Notes: generated by a model not told the origin, from the sequence alone. 64,000 nucleotides of DNA from Chryseobacterium sp. CH25 (GCF_004119455.1 NZ_NRQT01000002.1:69501-133500); one strand, 5' to 3'; shown: positions 27,601-36,186, counted from the stretch's first letter. Program-made: numbers and translations.

Positions 27601-28083
27601 TTAAGATGGATCTACTAAGAATAATGGTTGGTCGTATTCTACAGGAGTTGCATCGTCAACTAAGATTTTAACGATTTTTCCACTGATTTCAGATTCAATC
27701 TGGTTGAATAACTTCATTGCTTCAATTACGCAAACTACTTTACCAACAGAAACTTCATCACCTACATTTACGAATACGTCTTTATCCGGAGATGGTTTTC
27801 TGTAGAAAGTTCCAATCATTGGAGATTTGATTGTTACATATTTGCTATCATCAGATGCAGCCTCAGCTTTTTCTGTAGGTGCAGCAGCAGGAGTTGCAAC
27901 AGGTGCCGGAGCAGCTACCGCTTGTGGAGCTGTGTGGTATACTGCAGGTTGTGCATAAACAGCATCGCTTCCAGCTAATGGAGTTTTAATAGTGATTTCG
28001 AAATCTTTAGTTTTGTACTTCACTTCTGAAACTTCAGCCTTAGATACAAACTTGATAAGATTCTGTATGTCTTTAATGTCCAT
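27601..28083 (-). CDS. accB: Acetyl-CoA carboxylase biotin carboxyl carrier protein
   Basis: AccB carries the biotin that shuttles CO2 between AccC and the AccA/AccD carboxyltransferase. I start it at the ATG at 28083 (MDIKDIQNLIKFVSKAEVSE), giving 160 residues. A longer frame upstream has no support, and the promoter lies inside it. The middle is an Ala/Pro-rich flexible linker (about 44-75), followed by the biotinyl domain with EAMK and its modified lysine at residue 124. It forms a unit with accC downstream. Confidence 0.96.
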   Translation of the reverse strand: MDIKDIQNLIKFVSKAEVSEVKYKTKDFEITIKTPLAGSDAVYAQPAVYHTAPQAVAAPAPVATPAAAPTEKAEAASDDSKYVTIKSPMIGTFYRKPSPDKDVFVNVGDEVSVGKVVCVIEAMKLFNQIESEISGKIVKILVDDATPVEYDQPLFLVDPS

Positions 28084-28106
28084 AAATTTGATATTTGATT
28101 TGATGT

Positions 28107-28135
28107 CAAAGATACCAAAAAAACGCAAAAAACAA
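28107..28135 (-). promoter_or_regulatory. Promoter of accB-accC
   Basis: On the minus strand TTG (28135-28133), an 18-base spacer and TATCTTTG (28114-28107) match the Bacteroidetes consensus, 23 bases before the accB ATG. Its -33 part lies within the T-rich tail that follows the rpmF terminator hairpin. Confidence 0.75.
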
Positions 28136-28138
28136 CAA

Positions 28139-28172
28139 AAAACCGCCAAATTTTATCAAAATTGGGCGGTTT
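28139..28172 (-). terminator. Terminator of the yceD-rpmF unit
   Basis: ACCGCC pairs with GGCGGT, extended by complementary A/T-rich arms around a short loop, with one bulged G. On the minus strand a T-rich tract follows. It lies between the rpmF stop codon and the accB promoter. Confidence 0.8.
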
Positions 28173-28210
28173 TTGTATTAAAATGAGGCTTTTTCAATGA
28201 AAAGCGACTC

Positions 28211-28414
28211 TTAGTTTTCTTCAGTAGCAGCTACTTCTTTTTCCAATACTACTTTACCTCTGTAGTAAAGTTTTCCTTCATGCCAGTGAGCTCTGTGGTA
28301 TAGGTGAAGCTCTCCTGTTGTTGCATCTTTAGCTAATTGAGGAACTACAGCTTTGTAGTGAGTTCTTCTCTTATCTCTTCTTGTAGACGACTGTCTTCTC
28401 TTTGGATGTGCCAT
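28211..28414 (-). CDS. rpmF: 50S ribosomal protein L32
   Basis: A 67-residue basic protein starting [20 protein letters not shown], the signature N-terminus of L32, with [16 protein letters not shown] in the second half. It lacks the zinc-binding cysteines of some L32 forms. It follows the YceD/DUF177 gene with a 67-base gap, the standard rpmF pairing in bacteria. Confidence 0.97.
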   Translation of the reverse strand: MAHPKRRQSSTRRDKRRTHYKAVVPQLAKDATTGELHLYHRAHWHEGKLYYRGKVVLEKEVAATEEN

Positions 28415-28442
28415 TTTCTAATAACTTTTTTAATTGATGAGC

Positions 28443-28463
28443 GATGAGATTCATCATCTCATC
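28443..28463. other. Small hairpin between yceD and rpmF
   Basis: GATGAGAT and ATCTCATC pair around a five-base loop inside the leader between the two cotranscribed genes. There is no T-tract, so it is more likely an RNA processing or stability element than a terminator. Confidence 0.45.
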
Positions 28464-28481
28464 ATATTTAAATTATTCTAT

Positions 28482-29012
28482 TTAATTATTGTCTCTTAAT
28501 TTTCTTAAAGCATCCCATCTCGGGTCACTTTCATGTTCTTCCTCTTCTGCTTCCTCAATATCTTTAGGACTGAACTGGTCAAGAATTTTGATATCTTCAT
28601 CACTTACATTTGGTGAAATCTTTTTCATCGGGATAGAAAGCATTACATTTTCGTAGATCAAATGTGCTACGTTGAAAGCATGCTCCGCGGCAGGAATCGT
28701 AATAACATCTTCATTGCTGTCATCATATTCCTCCCCGAAATTCACCAAAATCTTGATTTCATTCTCAATAGGATAGTCGAAGTCTTCATTTGTAATATCA
28801 CAAACTAGCTCAACCAAACCTTTTATCTTGATCTCAAACTCCAGAAAAGTAGTGTGCTTGTCTAATAAGACATCCACTTCTATTCTAGGATTTGTAAATT
28901 CCTGCTCAGTGTCAAATAATTGAAAGAACGTTTTATCTATCTCAAACTTGAACTCGTGTTTTCCGTTTTTAAGTCCGGAAAAGCTTACGTCATAGTTTCT
29001 TAACTTGTCCAT
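28482..29012 (-). CDS. DUF177 (YceD-like) protein
   Basis: A 176-residue acidic cytoplasmic protein. I start it at ATG 29012 (MDKLRNYDVSFSGLKNGKHE); a start five codons further upstream would put the gene inside its promoter. The DUF177 region contains VELVCDITNEDFDYPIENE (about 84-102), the conserved cysteine-containing strand of the family, and ends with RWDALRKLRDNN. Family members are encoded next to rpmF in most bacteria and in E. coli and plants affect 23S rRNA accumulation. That role is likely but not shown here. Confidence 0.88.
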   Translation of the reverse strand: MDKLRNYDVSFSGLKNGKHEFKFEIDKTFFQLFDTEQEFTNPRIEVDVLLDKHTTFLEFEIKIKGLVELVCDITNEDFDYPIENEIKILVNFGEEYDDSNEDVITIPAAEHAFNVAHLIYENVMLSIPMKKISPNVSDEDIKILDQFSPKDIEEAEEEEHESDPRWDALRKLRDNN

Positions 29013-29024
29013 AAAATGAGTGTG

Positions 29025-29054
29025 CAAAAATATGCATTTTTTTTATAATAACAA
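29025..29054 (-). promoter_or_regulatory. Promoter of yceD-rpmF
   Basis: On the minus strand TTG (29054-29052), a 19-base spacer and TATTTTTG (29032-29025) match the consensus. Only 12 bases separate the box from the ATG, so the mRNA leader would be very short. Confidence 0.7.
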
Positions 29055-29096
29055 ATAAAATCTAAAACAAATTAATTTAAAATTTGTTTTAACGGT

Positions 29097-30188
29097 TTAT
29101 GCATCAGTTTCCTCAGGCAGATCCTCGTCAATTCCATTATCAACAGCCATTTTTCTTGGCTGCATACGGTTGTCCATCAGCTCGCTGTATTCACTTCTGT
29201 TCTTGAAAACCTTAATAGCTGTGAAAATAGCTTCCATAAAACTCTGTTCATCAGCAATATTTTTTCCCGCAATATCATAGGCAACTCCGTGATCCGGAGA
29301 AGTTCTGATAAATGGAAGCCCTGCTGTATAATTTACTCCTTCTTCATAAGCAAGAGTTTTGAACGGAGCTAATCCCTGATCGTGATACATGGCTAACACT
29401 GCATCAAAGTTTCTGTATTTGTTCGGTTGGAAGAAACTGTCTGCCGGGAAAGGGCCAAATGTCAGGATTCCATTGTCTGAAAGTTCCTGAATAGCCGGGC
29501 TGATGATTTCTATTTCTTCAGTTCCTATTACTCCACCGTCGCCTGCATGTGGGTTCAGTCCCAAAACTGCAATTTTTGGCTTCTGAATACAGAAATCCTC
29601 AATAAGCGTTTGGTTTAATACTCTGATCTGTTTTTTGATTTTTTCTTTGGAAATGTTCTCTGCTACTTTCGCAATAGGAATATGGTGGGTAGATACAGCT
29701 ACTTTAAGATCCTCAGTTACCAGGAACATTAATCCTTTTTTACTGAATTTTTCTTCGAAATATCCGGTGTGTCCGGCATGTTTGAAGCCCATCTTTACCA
29801 TTTCATCCTTGTTGATTGGAGCTGTTACCAGAACATCAATGTCTCCTTTCATTAAAGCCTCGGTTGCTGCTTCCAAAGAATCAATCGCCATTTGAGTGGA
29901 TTCTTCTGTAGGAACTCCCAACTCAACGTTAACATTTTCTTTGGTAAGATTCACCATATTCAGCTTGCCGGCTTGTGCCTGAGACGCTTCATTTACGTAG
30001 TTGAAATTAAGATTCAACTTGAAAATGTTTTTCTGATAAGTGAATAATTTTCCCGAACCAAAAATTACAGGAGTGAAAAAATCTGTAATGGTTTTGTCTT
30101 TCAGAGACTTCATAATGATCTCCGGACCGATGCCGTTGAAATCACCGATTGAAATTCCTACTCGTACTTTATGGTTTTTTGGGCTCAT
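29097..30188 (-). CDS. pdxA: 4-hydroxythreonine-4-phosphate dehydrogenase
   Basis: PdxA oxidises 4-phosphohydroxy-L-threonine in the vitamin B6 (pyridoxal phosphate) pathway, using NAD. The 363-residue length fits the longer Bacteroidetes form. Motifs seen: VGISIGDFNGIGPEIIMKSL near the N-terminus, the metal-binding histidine in KHAGHTGYFEEKF and STHHIPI, LGLNPHAGDGGVIG near residue 210, and YHDQGLAPFKTLAYEEGVN, followed by RTSPDHGVAYDIAG near 310. It starts 48 bases from the divergent ribE. Confidence 0.95.
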   Translation of the reverse strand: MSPKNHKVRVGISIGDFNGIGPEIIMKSLKDKTITDFFTPVIFGSGKLFTYQKNIFKLNLNFNYVNEASQAQAGKLNMVNLTKENVNVELGVPTEESTQMAIDSLEAATEALMKGDIDVLVTAPINKDEMVKMGFKHAGHTGYFEEKFSKKGLMFLVTEDLKVAVSTHHIPIAKVAENISKEKIKKQIRVLNQTLIEDFCIQKPKIAVLGLNPHAGDGGVIGTEEIEIISPAIQELSDNGILTFGPFPADSFFQPNKYRNFDAVLAMYHDQGLAPFKTLAYEEGVNYTAGLPFIRTSPDHGVAYDIAGKNIADEQSFMEAIFTAIKVFKNRSEYSELMDNRMQPRKMAVDNGIDEDLPEETDA

Positions 30189-30194
30189 TTTGAT

Positions 30195-30202
30195 TATCTT
30201 TG
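30195..30202 (+). promoter_or_regulatory. Putative -7 promoter element of ribE
   Basis: TATCTTTG on the plus strand, 34 bases before the ribE ATG, matches TAnnTTTG. It lies in the 48-base divergent gap with pdxA. Confidence 0.6.
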
Positions 30203-30216
30203 AAGATTATAATTTA

Positions 30217-30224
30217 CAAATTTA
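30217..30224 (-). promoter_or_regulatory. Putative -7 promoter element of pdxA
   Basis: TAAATTTG on the minus strand, 28 bases before the pdxA ATG. It is divergent from and partly interleaved with the ribE promoter. Confidence 0.5.
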
Positions 30225-30236
30225 GCAAAAAATAAT

Positions 30237-30821
30237 ATGTTCACAGGAATTATTGAAGCAGTTGGTGTTATTGAAAAGATTGAAGAGAAAGGAAGCAACA
30301 TAGATTTCACCCTGACATGCCCTTTTACAAACGAACTTAAAATCGATCAGAGCTTAGCTCACAACGGATGCTGCCTTACTGTGGTTGAGATTAAAGACAA
30401 CCAATATGTAGTAACAGCCATTAACGAAACCCTTGAAAAGACCAACCTTGGGAAATGGGAAGTAGGAAGTGTTGTGAATCTTGAACGTTGCATGAAAATG
30501 GATGGAAGACTGGATGGTCACATCGTTCAGGGACATGTTGATAAAACAGGAGAGGTGGTAGGAATTGAAAATAAAGACGGAAGCTATTTTATTACGATGA
30601 AATATGAAGCTGACGGAAATTTCGTAACTGTACCTCAAGGCTCTATTACTGTAAATGGAATCAGTTTAACCGTAGCAAAAAGTGAGGATGCTCAGTTCTC
30701 TGTTGCTATTATTCCTTACACATGGGAATTTACCAATATGCAGCACCTGAAAATTGGTGATAAAGTGAACCTGGAATTTGATATCATTGGTAAGTATATT
30801 GCTAGGTTAATTAAAAAGTAG
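30237..30821 (+). CDS. ribE: Riboflavin synthase alpha subunit
   Basis: The enzyme dismutates two molecules of 6,7-dimethyl-8-ribityllumazine to riboflavin. The 194 residues form the usual two lumazine-binding barrels. The first begins MFTGIIEAVGVIEKIEEKGS and includes NGCCLTVVEI. The second begins near residue 96 (DGHIVQGHVDKTGEVVGIEN) and includes VNGISLTVAK. The C-terminal helix for trimerisation is present. No FMN riboswitch-like leader can fit in the 48-base gap. It ends 1 base before the sensor kinase gene. Confidence 0.96.
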   Translation: MFTGIIEAVGVIEKIEEKGSNIDFTLTCPFTNELKIDQSLAHNGCCLTVVEIKDNQYVVTAINETLEKTNLGKWEVGSVVNLERCMKMDGRLDGHIVQGHVDKTGEVVGIENKDGSYFITMKYEADGNFVTVPQGSITVNGISLTVAKSEDAQFSVAIIPYTWEFTNMQHLKIGDKVNLEFDIIGKYIARLIKK

Positions 30822-30822
30822 G

Positions 30823-32277
30823 ATGTCGTTAAATAAGTATAAAGGATATAGTTTAAGGAACCGTGTGTTTTTCGGTTTCTTATTGGTATGCTTTTTAAGT
30901 GTTGTGGCAACATCACTGGTTCCTTATTTTGTATTGAGAAATAACTCCCTGCAGCAGAGTAATATTGATATGCAGGAGAAAACCAATGCGGTAATGAGGT
31001 ATCTGGATTATGCCGTAAGCCGCACATTGGTGGAAACAAAAGATCTGCCTAAGGTTTTAGGGAATAAGATCTTTGAGATTGCGGATATTAACCAGCATGA
31101 TATTGTTATTTATGATCTGAAGGGAAATTATGTGCTTTCCAACAAAGACGAGAGCCTCATCGATCAGAAAACACTTTCTATGGAAATTATCAACAAAATT
31201 CTGTCTACGGATGCAAGAGTTGATATGACCAGATATGATGCTGCCAAAGATGCCAAGCTTACCTCTTCCTATCTTTTGCTGAAGAATAATGAACTGGAGC
31301 CTATAGGTATCGTTTATATTCCCTTATACCATAACGAATCTGCTTACCTGGAAGTATTGCACCAATATGTAAAATATATTCTTTTAGTGGATATATTTCT
31401 TATCCTGTTCAGTATCTGGATAAGCTGGGTAACTTCTAACAGTCTTGCAAAAACCATTACGAAGTTTTCTGATATGATTACCCGTATTACATTGTTTGAA
31501 AATGAAATGCGTCCTATCAGATATTATAAAAATGATGAATTGAATGCTCTGGCAAGAGCTTACAACAGAATGATCCTGCAGATTCAGGATCAAAAAGAAA
31601 GGTTAAGATTTAAAGCTTCAGAAGAAGCGTGGAGAGAAATGGCGAAACAGGTTGCTCACGAGGTGAAGAATCCGCTTACTCCTATGAAACTTACCATTCA
31701 GAATTTTGAAAGAAAATTTGATCCGGAAGATCCGAATATCAAAGAAAGAGTAAAGCAGATGAGTAAAACAATGGTAGATCAGATCGATCTGATTGCTACC
31801 GTAGCTTCTGCATTCTCGGAATTTGCCAAGCTTCCTGAAAAAAATAATGAAGTGATCAATCTGAATACAGAAGTTGAAGATATCCTTCGTGTATTCAATG
31901 ATGACAGTATCTTTATGCATGCGAACAAGAGTAATATTATGATTAATATGGATAGAATTTATCTGTCCAGGATCATTACCAACCTTGTTACCAATGCCAA
32001 GCAGGCAGAGAGTGATGAGAGAAAATTAATTATCAATGTTGATGTAGAACAGCATCAGCGAAGAGTAATTGTCTCTGTTCAGGACAACGGAGTGGGAATT
32101 CCTGAAAGTATGTATGAGAGAATTTTTGAACCTAATTTTACGTCAAAAACCAGCGGAATGGGGCTTGGGTTATCTATGGTGAGAAAAATGATCGAAGATT
32201 ATAAAGGAGAGATCTCTGTGAAATCTGAAGTAGGGAAGGGGTCTACATTCATCATTACATTACCTACCAATTTATAG
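30823..32277 (+). CDS. NtrY-like sensor histidine kinase
   Basis: A 484-residue membrane kinase. It has a transmembrane segment near 13-35, an extracytoplasmic region (about 36-180), and a second membrane segment (YILLVDIFLILFSIWISWVT, about 185-204). A HAMP-like linker follows (TKFSDMITRITLFENEM). The phosphoaccepting box is AHEVKNPLTPMKL near residue 283, of the NtrY subtype. The N box (NLVTNAKQAE), G1 box (VQDNGVGIP) and G2 box (SGMGLGLSMVRKM) follow, so the ATPase domain is complete. No response regulator is adjacent. The gene follows ribE by one base and overlaps trmN6. The signal is unknown. Confidence 0.9.
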   Translation: MSLNKYKGYSLRNRVFFGFLLVCFLSVVATSLVPYFVLRNNSLQQSNIDMQEKTNAVMRYLDYAVSRTLVETKDLPKVLGNKIFEIADINQHDIVIYDLKGNYVLSNKDESLIDQKTLSMEIINKILSTDARVDMTRYDAAKDAKLTSSYLLLKNNELEPIGIVYIPLYHNESAYLEVLHQYVKYILLVDIFLILFSIWISWVTSNSLAKTITKFSDMITRITLFENEMRPIRYYKNDELNALARAYNRMILQIQDQKERLRFKASEEAWREMAKQVAHEVKNPLTPMKLTIQNFERKFDPEDPNIKERVKQMSKTMVDQIDLIATVASAFSEFAKLPEKNNEVINLNTEVEDILRVFNDDSIFMHANKSNIMINMDRIYLSRIITNLVTNAKQAESDERKLIINVDVEQHQRRVIVSVQDNGVGIPESMYERIFEPNFTSKTSGMGLGLSMVRKMIEDYKGEISVKSEVGKGSTFIITLPTNL

Positions 32278-32981
32278 TGAAGCCTTTTACATTTAAGCAA
32301 TTTAAAATCCAGCAATCCAAAGAAGTCTTCCGGATAGGAACAGACGGAGTTTTGCTTGGGGTATTAGCAGATATAGAATCTGCTTTTCGTGTTTTGGAAG
32401 TAGGTACAGGGACAGGATTGATTTCATTGATGTTAGCGCAAAGAAACCTGCAGGCGGATTTTTTAGGGTTGGATATTAATGAAGAGGCTGTTGCGCTTAC
32501 AAAGCTCAATTTTGAAAGTGCTCCTTTCCATGCGAGACTGAAAAATATTCATCAGGACTTTAAAGCTTTTGAAACAGAAGAAAGATTTGATCTGATTGTT
32601 TCTAACCCGCCTTATTTTGAAGAATCCGGATCTGATAAAGATAAGATTGCGCGTCAGACAGTAGAATTGAATTTCAGACAGCTTATTACTCAATCTGCTC
32701 GTTTTTTATCTGAAAATGGCCTTCTTTCAGTAATTATTCCGATAGAGGCCGGTGAGGCCTTTATTTCAATTGCTGAAGAAAATAATCTATTTCTGGCCAG
32801 AAGAGTTAATATTCAAGGTATTGAAAATTCAAAAACAAAAAGATTGGTTCTGGAGTTTTCTTTAACGGAAAAAGAACTTCTTGAATCTGATTTTATTATA
32901 GAAAAAAGTCCGAGAAAATACTCGGACCAATATCTTGAACTCACCAAGGAGTTTCATATTTTTAAAGGGAGTGAAGATTAG
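32277..32981 (+). CDS. trmN6: tRNA1(Val) adenine-37 N6-methyltransferase
   Basis: The SAM-dependent methyltransferase of the YfiC/TrmN6 family modifies A37 of tRNA-Val in E. coli. Seen here are LEVGTGTGLISLMLAQ (about 40-55), the nucleotide-methylating motif NPPYFE (near 108), and the C-terminal strand region KTKRLVLEFSL. At 234 residues it is the usual length. The start is GTG at 32277, whose first base overlaps the kinase stop (TAGTG). GTG is chosen because the N-terminus MKPFTFKQFKIQQS matches the family, and no ATG lies near. tRNA specificity is inferred from the family. Confidence 0.85.
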   Translation: MKPFTFKQFKIQQSKEVFRIGTDGVLLGVLADIESAFRVLEVGTGTGLISLMLAQRNLQADFLGLDINEEAVALTKLNFESAPFHARLKNIHQDFKAFETEERFDLIVSNPPYFEESGSDKDKIARQTVELNFRQLITQSARFLSENGLLSVIIPIEAGEAFISIAEENNLFLARRVNIQGIENSKTKRLVLEFSLTEKELLESDFIIEKSPRKYSDQYLELTKEFHIFKGSED

Positions 32982-33012
32982 AAAAAACGTCTGTAATTTC
33001 TAATCTTTATTC

Positions 33013-33723
33013 TTATTCAAATAATTCAGCAGTATCTAATACAGATACTTTTCCATCTTCACATCTGATAGCTTCACCAGGGAAGTTCTGAATCATATGG
33101 TAATCGTGAGTTGCCATTACTACAGCAGCACCGTTTTCAAGGGCAACCTGCTTTAATAAGGTCATAATTTCATTGGAAGTCTCAGGGTCAAGGTTTCCCG
33201 TTGGCTCATCTGCAAGAATAAGATCCGGGTGGTTAAGAAGGGCTCTTGCGATTGCAATACGCTGCTGCTCACCTCCGGAAAGTTCGTGTGGCATTTTGTG
33301 CTTTTTGCTCTTCATGTTCACACTTCCCAGTACTTCATTAATTCTGTCTTCCATTTTGGTTTTGTCATTCCATCCTGTAGCTTCCAGAACGAATTTAAGG
33401 TTCTTTTCAACTGTTCTGTCGGAAAGTAACTGGAAATCCTGGAATACAATTCCTAATTTTCTTCTTAAGTTAGGAATGTCAGATGGTTTTAGTTTAGCCA
33501 GATCAAATCCTACCACAGATCCATGTCCTGAAGCTAATGGAATGTGCCCATAAAGCGTTTTAAGAAGGGAACTTTTTCCGGAACCTGTTTTTCCAATAAG
33601 ATAGCAGAATCTACCTTTTTTAATATTAAGATTTACATCAGAAAGAACAGTAAAGTTTTTTTGGGCAATTTTTGCATGCTGTAAACTTATAATATTGTCT
33701 CCGGAGATATTTGTATGTGGCAT
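33013..33723 (-). CDS. ftsE: FtsE-like ABC transporter ATP-binding protein
   Basis: A 236-residue ATPase with Walker A GKTGSGKS (44-51), the signature [15 protein letters not shown], Walker [13 protein letters not shown] and the H-loop ATHDY. The order [20 protein letters not shown] is typical of FtsE, the ATPase that with FtsX activates peptidoglycan hydrolysis at the division site. FtsX is not next to it, which is common in Bacteroidetes. Other ABC ATPases of the LolD type resemble it, so the name is likely but not certain. Confidence 0.82.
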   Translation of the reverse strand: MPHTNISGDNIISLQHAKIAQKNFTVLSDVNLNIKKGRFCYLIGKTGSGKSSLLKTLYGHIPLASGHGSVVGFDLAKLKPSDIPNLRRKLGIVFQDFQLLSDRTVEKNLKFVLEATGWNDKTKMEDRINEVLGSVNMKSKKHKMPHELSGGEQQRIAIARALLNHPDLILADEPTGNLDPETSNEIMTLLKQVALENGAAVVMATHDYHMIQNFPGEAIRCEDGKVSVLDTAELFE

Positions 33724-33821
33724 AATTTAATTTTAAAGGCTATTTCTAACAAAATTTTTTCAATCTTTAAAAATAGAAAAAAGAAGTCTATCTGACTCTA
33801 ATTTTAATAAATTTTAACAAC

Positions 33822-33858
33822 AAAAAATGCCTGAAAAGGAACTTTTCAAGCATGTTTT
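33822..33858 (-). terminator. Terminator of rpmH
   Basis: On the minus strand GCTTGAAAAG and CTTTTCAGGC pair around a short loop with one mismatch, followed by a T-run. It lies 20 bases beyond the rpmH stop codon. Confidence 0.75.
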
Positions 33859-33877
33859 GTATATGATAATAAAAAGA

Positions 33878-34036
33878 TTATCTCTTAGCGCGTGCAGCAC
33901 TTACAGTTAAACTCTTTCTGCCTTTAGCTCTTCTCGCAGCCAAAACTCTTCTTCCATTTGGCGTAGACATTCTTTCTCTGAAACCGTGTTTGTTTCTTCT
34001 TTTTCTTTCTGATGGCTGGAATGTTCTTTTACTCAT
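33878..34036 (-). CDS. rpmH: 50S ribosomal protein L34
   Basis: This short gene was found by reading the minus strand from ATG 34036 to TAA 33878. It encodes 52 residues: [20 protein letters not shown], then [20 protein letters not shown], then [12 protein letters not shown]. This is the standard L34, very basic. It has its own complete promoter and a terminator. The usual rnpA partner does not follow; the next gene downstream is FtsE-like. Confidence 0.97.
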   Translation of the reverse strand: MSKRTFQPSERKRRNKHGFRERMSTPNGRRVLAARRAKGRKSLTVSAARAKR

Positions 34037-34080
34037 TACTATATGTTTAAATCGTAATTAATCTATTAATTTTCAGGTTG

Positions 34081-34110
34081 CAAAGATATAGAAATTTTTA
34101 TAAGATACAA
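34081..34110 (-). promoter_or_regulatory. Promoter of rpmH
   Basis: On the minus strand TTG (34110-34108), a 19-base spacer and TATCTTTG (34088-34081). The box ends 44 bases before the rpmH ATG. Confidence 0.75.
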
Positions 34111-34230
34111 ACTTTAATAATCTTTTTTTGAAAATATTTGGAATGTTTTTTAATCAAATACTTACAAAGCCTGATAGGAAACTAAATTCCGGATGCAAAA
34201 ATAATATTTAAATGATTTATATAAAAGCTC

Positions 34231-34238
34231 TATCTTTG
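34231..34238 (+). promoter_or_regulatory. Putative -7 promoter element of nrnA
   Basis: TATCTTTG on the plus strand, 32 bases before the ATG at 34271. No -33 TTG is seen. Confidence 0.55.
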
Positions 34239-34270
34239 AAAACTTTAATTTTAACGAAAATAAACACAAG

Positions 34271-35275
34271 ATGTTTACACCAGCAGAACTTTTAGAGATC
34301 AATACATTACTAACACCTGAAAACAAAATAGTTATTCTTACTCACTATAATCCGGATGGTGATGCTATTGGTTCCAGTCTGGGATTGAAACATTATTTAA
34401 GAGCAAAAGGAATCTTTGCAGAGGTAATTGTACCGAACGATTTTCCAAAGTTTTTGAAATGGATGCCGGAGGCAAAAAAAGTGATTATTGCAGAGTACAA
34501 AAGAAAAGTGGCTGCTGATATGATTGCGGCTGCCGATGTTATTTTCTGTCTTGATTTTAATTCTCCTTCAAGAATTGGATTATTAGGTGACTGGTTGGTA
34601 AAGGCGCAGGGAAAGAAAATTCTTATTGACCACCACCAGCAGCCAGAGCCGTTTGATTTTGTATATTCAGATACTGTAATTCCTGCCACTTCACAGATGA
34701 TTTATCACTTCATTGAAGCAATGAATGATGAAAAACTCGTGAATCTGGATATGGCAGAATGTATGTATACTGGAATTATGACGGATACAGGAGGTTTCCG
34801 TTTCCGTTCTACCAGTGCAACTACCCATAGAATTATCGCTAATTTAATAGAAAAAGGAGCAGATCCGGCGATGATTACTTCCAACACCTGGGACACCAAT
34901 ACAGTTTCCCGTCTCCATTTACTGGCTTTAGTTTTAGGAAGAATTGAAGTGGTGAATGATGGAAGAGTAGCTATTCTAAGCCTTACAAGAAACGAACTTA
35001 AAGAATTTGGTTTCCAGAAAGGAGATACAGAAGGTTTCGTAAATTACGGATTAAGTATTGCCGGAGTGAAAATGTCTGCCTTCTTTATGGAAGATTTGTA
35101 TGAAGATTTTATCAAAATTTCATTCAGAAGTAAAGATGATGTAGATGTGAACCAGTTCTCCAGAAAATACTTTAACGGTGGCGGGCACATCAATGCTGCA
35201 GGTGGTAAATCAATGGATTCTTTGCCGGGAACTATAGAAATATTCAAAGCAAGATTAATCGAAGAAAATTTGTAG
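34271..35275 (+). CDS. nrnA: Bifunctional oligoribonuclease / PAP phosphatase (NrnA-type DHH phosphoesterase)
   Basis: A 334-residue DHH-DHHA1 protein. Motif I THYNPDGDAIGSS (24-36), a second aspartate in FCLDFNSPSR, motif III LIDHHQQP near 117, and the C-terminal DHHA1 glycine motif NGGGHINAAGG near 308 are all present, so the manganese site is complete. NrnA enzymes degrade RNA dinucleotides to nucleotides and remove the 3' phosphate of PAP, linking RNA turnover and sulfur metabolism. The exact preference is inferred. It stands alone on the plus strand; the divergent rpmH unit lies upstream and the convergent patatin downstream. Confidence 0.88.
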   Translation: MFTPAELLEINTLLTPENKIVILTHYNPDGDAIGSSLGLKHYLRAKGIFAEVIVPNDFPKFLKWMPEAKKVIIAEYKRKVAADMIAAADVIFCLDFNSPSRIGLLGDWLVKAQGKKILIDHHQQPEPFDFVYSDTVIPATSQMIYHFIEAMNDEKLVNLDMAECMYTGIMTDTGGFRFRSTSATTHRIIANLIEKGADPAMITSNTWDTNTVSRLHLLALVLGRIEVVNDGRVAILSLTRNELKEFGFQKGDTEGFVNYGLSIAGVKMSAFFMEDLYEDFIKISFRSKDDVDVNQFSRKYFNGGGHINAAGGKSMDSLPGTIEIFKARLIEENL

Positions 35276-35335
35276 AAAGAGTAAAAGAAAGTTTTGTAGA
35301 GATTGCAGTTAAACCTTGTGAACTCTCTTAAACTC

Positions 35336-36142
35336 TCAAACCTTTTTATATCCTTTTTCCTCAAGTTCAATACAAGTATATTCGTATACCTGCTGAAACA
35401 TTTCGTCCATATATTTCTTGTTGAAAAGACTGAATTTCGTCATTTTGGGCGGGTCTAAAAAAATATTGCAGTATTTCACCTTAGAATAGACGGATTTTGC
35501 AATCGCTAAATGGAGGATTCTGTCAAATTCTTTCATCAGACTCATTTTGTTTAATTCATCATAGCTTATTGAGTTCACGTGAGAGGCAATCAGGAAATTG
35601 CATTTGTCCATAATGGGTTCTATAGGGAGATTATCAAGAACACCGCCATCTACATAAATCTTTTCACCTATTCTTACTGGTGGCAGGATGAACGGTACGC
35701 TTGATGAAGCTAAAAGTGGAGTAAAAAGTTCACCTTCTGAGAAAAAATCCACAATTCCATGAGTCATTTCAGTGGTGGCTACATACACAGGGATTTTCAG
35801 GATGTTAAAATTGTCTTCCGGGAAATAATCTTTGAAGAGTTTTAAAATAAAATTAGAGCTGAAAATTCCATTTTTCGATAACTTCAGTGCTGATCGTGAA
35901 AAAAATGAAGTCTGCTTCACAATTTCCATCATTTCATCCGGCGTTTTCCCAAACGAATAAAAAGCTGCGATAATAGAACCTGCGCTGGTTCCTGAAATAA
36001 TGTGTGGTTTAAGATTGTATTCTTCCAGAGCTTTTAAAACAGCAATATGTGCAATTCCACGCATTCCTCCGCCTGAAAGTGTAAGCCCGATAACCGGTGG
36101 CGGCTTCGGTGGTGTCTTTTTTTTGAACGAGAATATTCCCAT
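35336..36142 (-). CDS. Patatin-like phospholipase
   Basis: A 268-residue cytoplasmic-type hydrolase. The oxyanion glycines (LSGGGMRGIAH, 22-32), the nucleophile elbow GTSAGS with Ser53, and the partner aspartate in DGGVLDNLP (Asp165) complete the Ser-Asp dyad. No signal peptide is evident; the N-terminus is basic and proline rich (FSFKKKTPPKPPP). Such proteins release fatty acids from phospholipids. The gene is followed on the minus strand by a short gap towards nrnA. Confidence 0.88.
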   Translation of the reverse strand: MGIFSFKKKTPPKPPPVIGLTLSGGGMRGIAHIAVLKALEEYNLKPHIISGTSAGSIIAAFYSFGKTPDEMMEIVKQTSFFSRSALKLSKNGIFSSNFILKLFKDYFPEDNFNILKIPVYVATTEMTHGIVDFFSEGELFTPLLASSSVPFILPPVRIGEKIYVDGGVLDNLPIEPIMDKCNFLIASHVNSISYDELNKMSLMKEFDRILHLAIAKSVYSKVKYCNIFLDPPKMTKFSLFNKKYMDEMFQQVYEYTCIELEEKGYKKV

Positions 36143-36186
36143 TGAGAAAATTATACCTTACTAATATACAGGAATTTTCTTAATGT

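Noticed and set aside
30189..30236. An FMN riboswitch before ribE
   Set aside because: The gap is 48 bases and holds two promoter boxes; there is no room for the aptamer.
33173..33553. A 126-codon open frame on the plus strand
   Set aside because: Antisense shadow of the FtsE-like ATPase with no recognisable motif.
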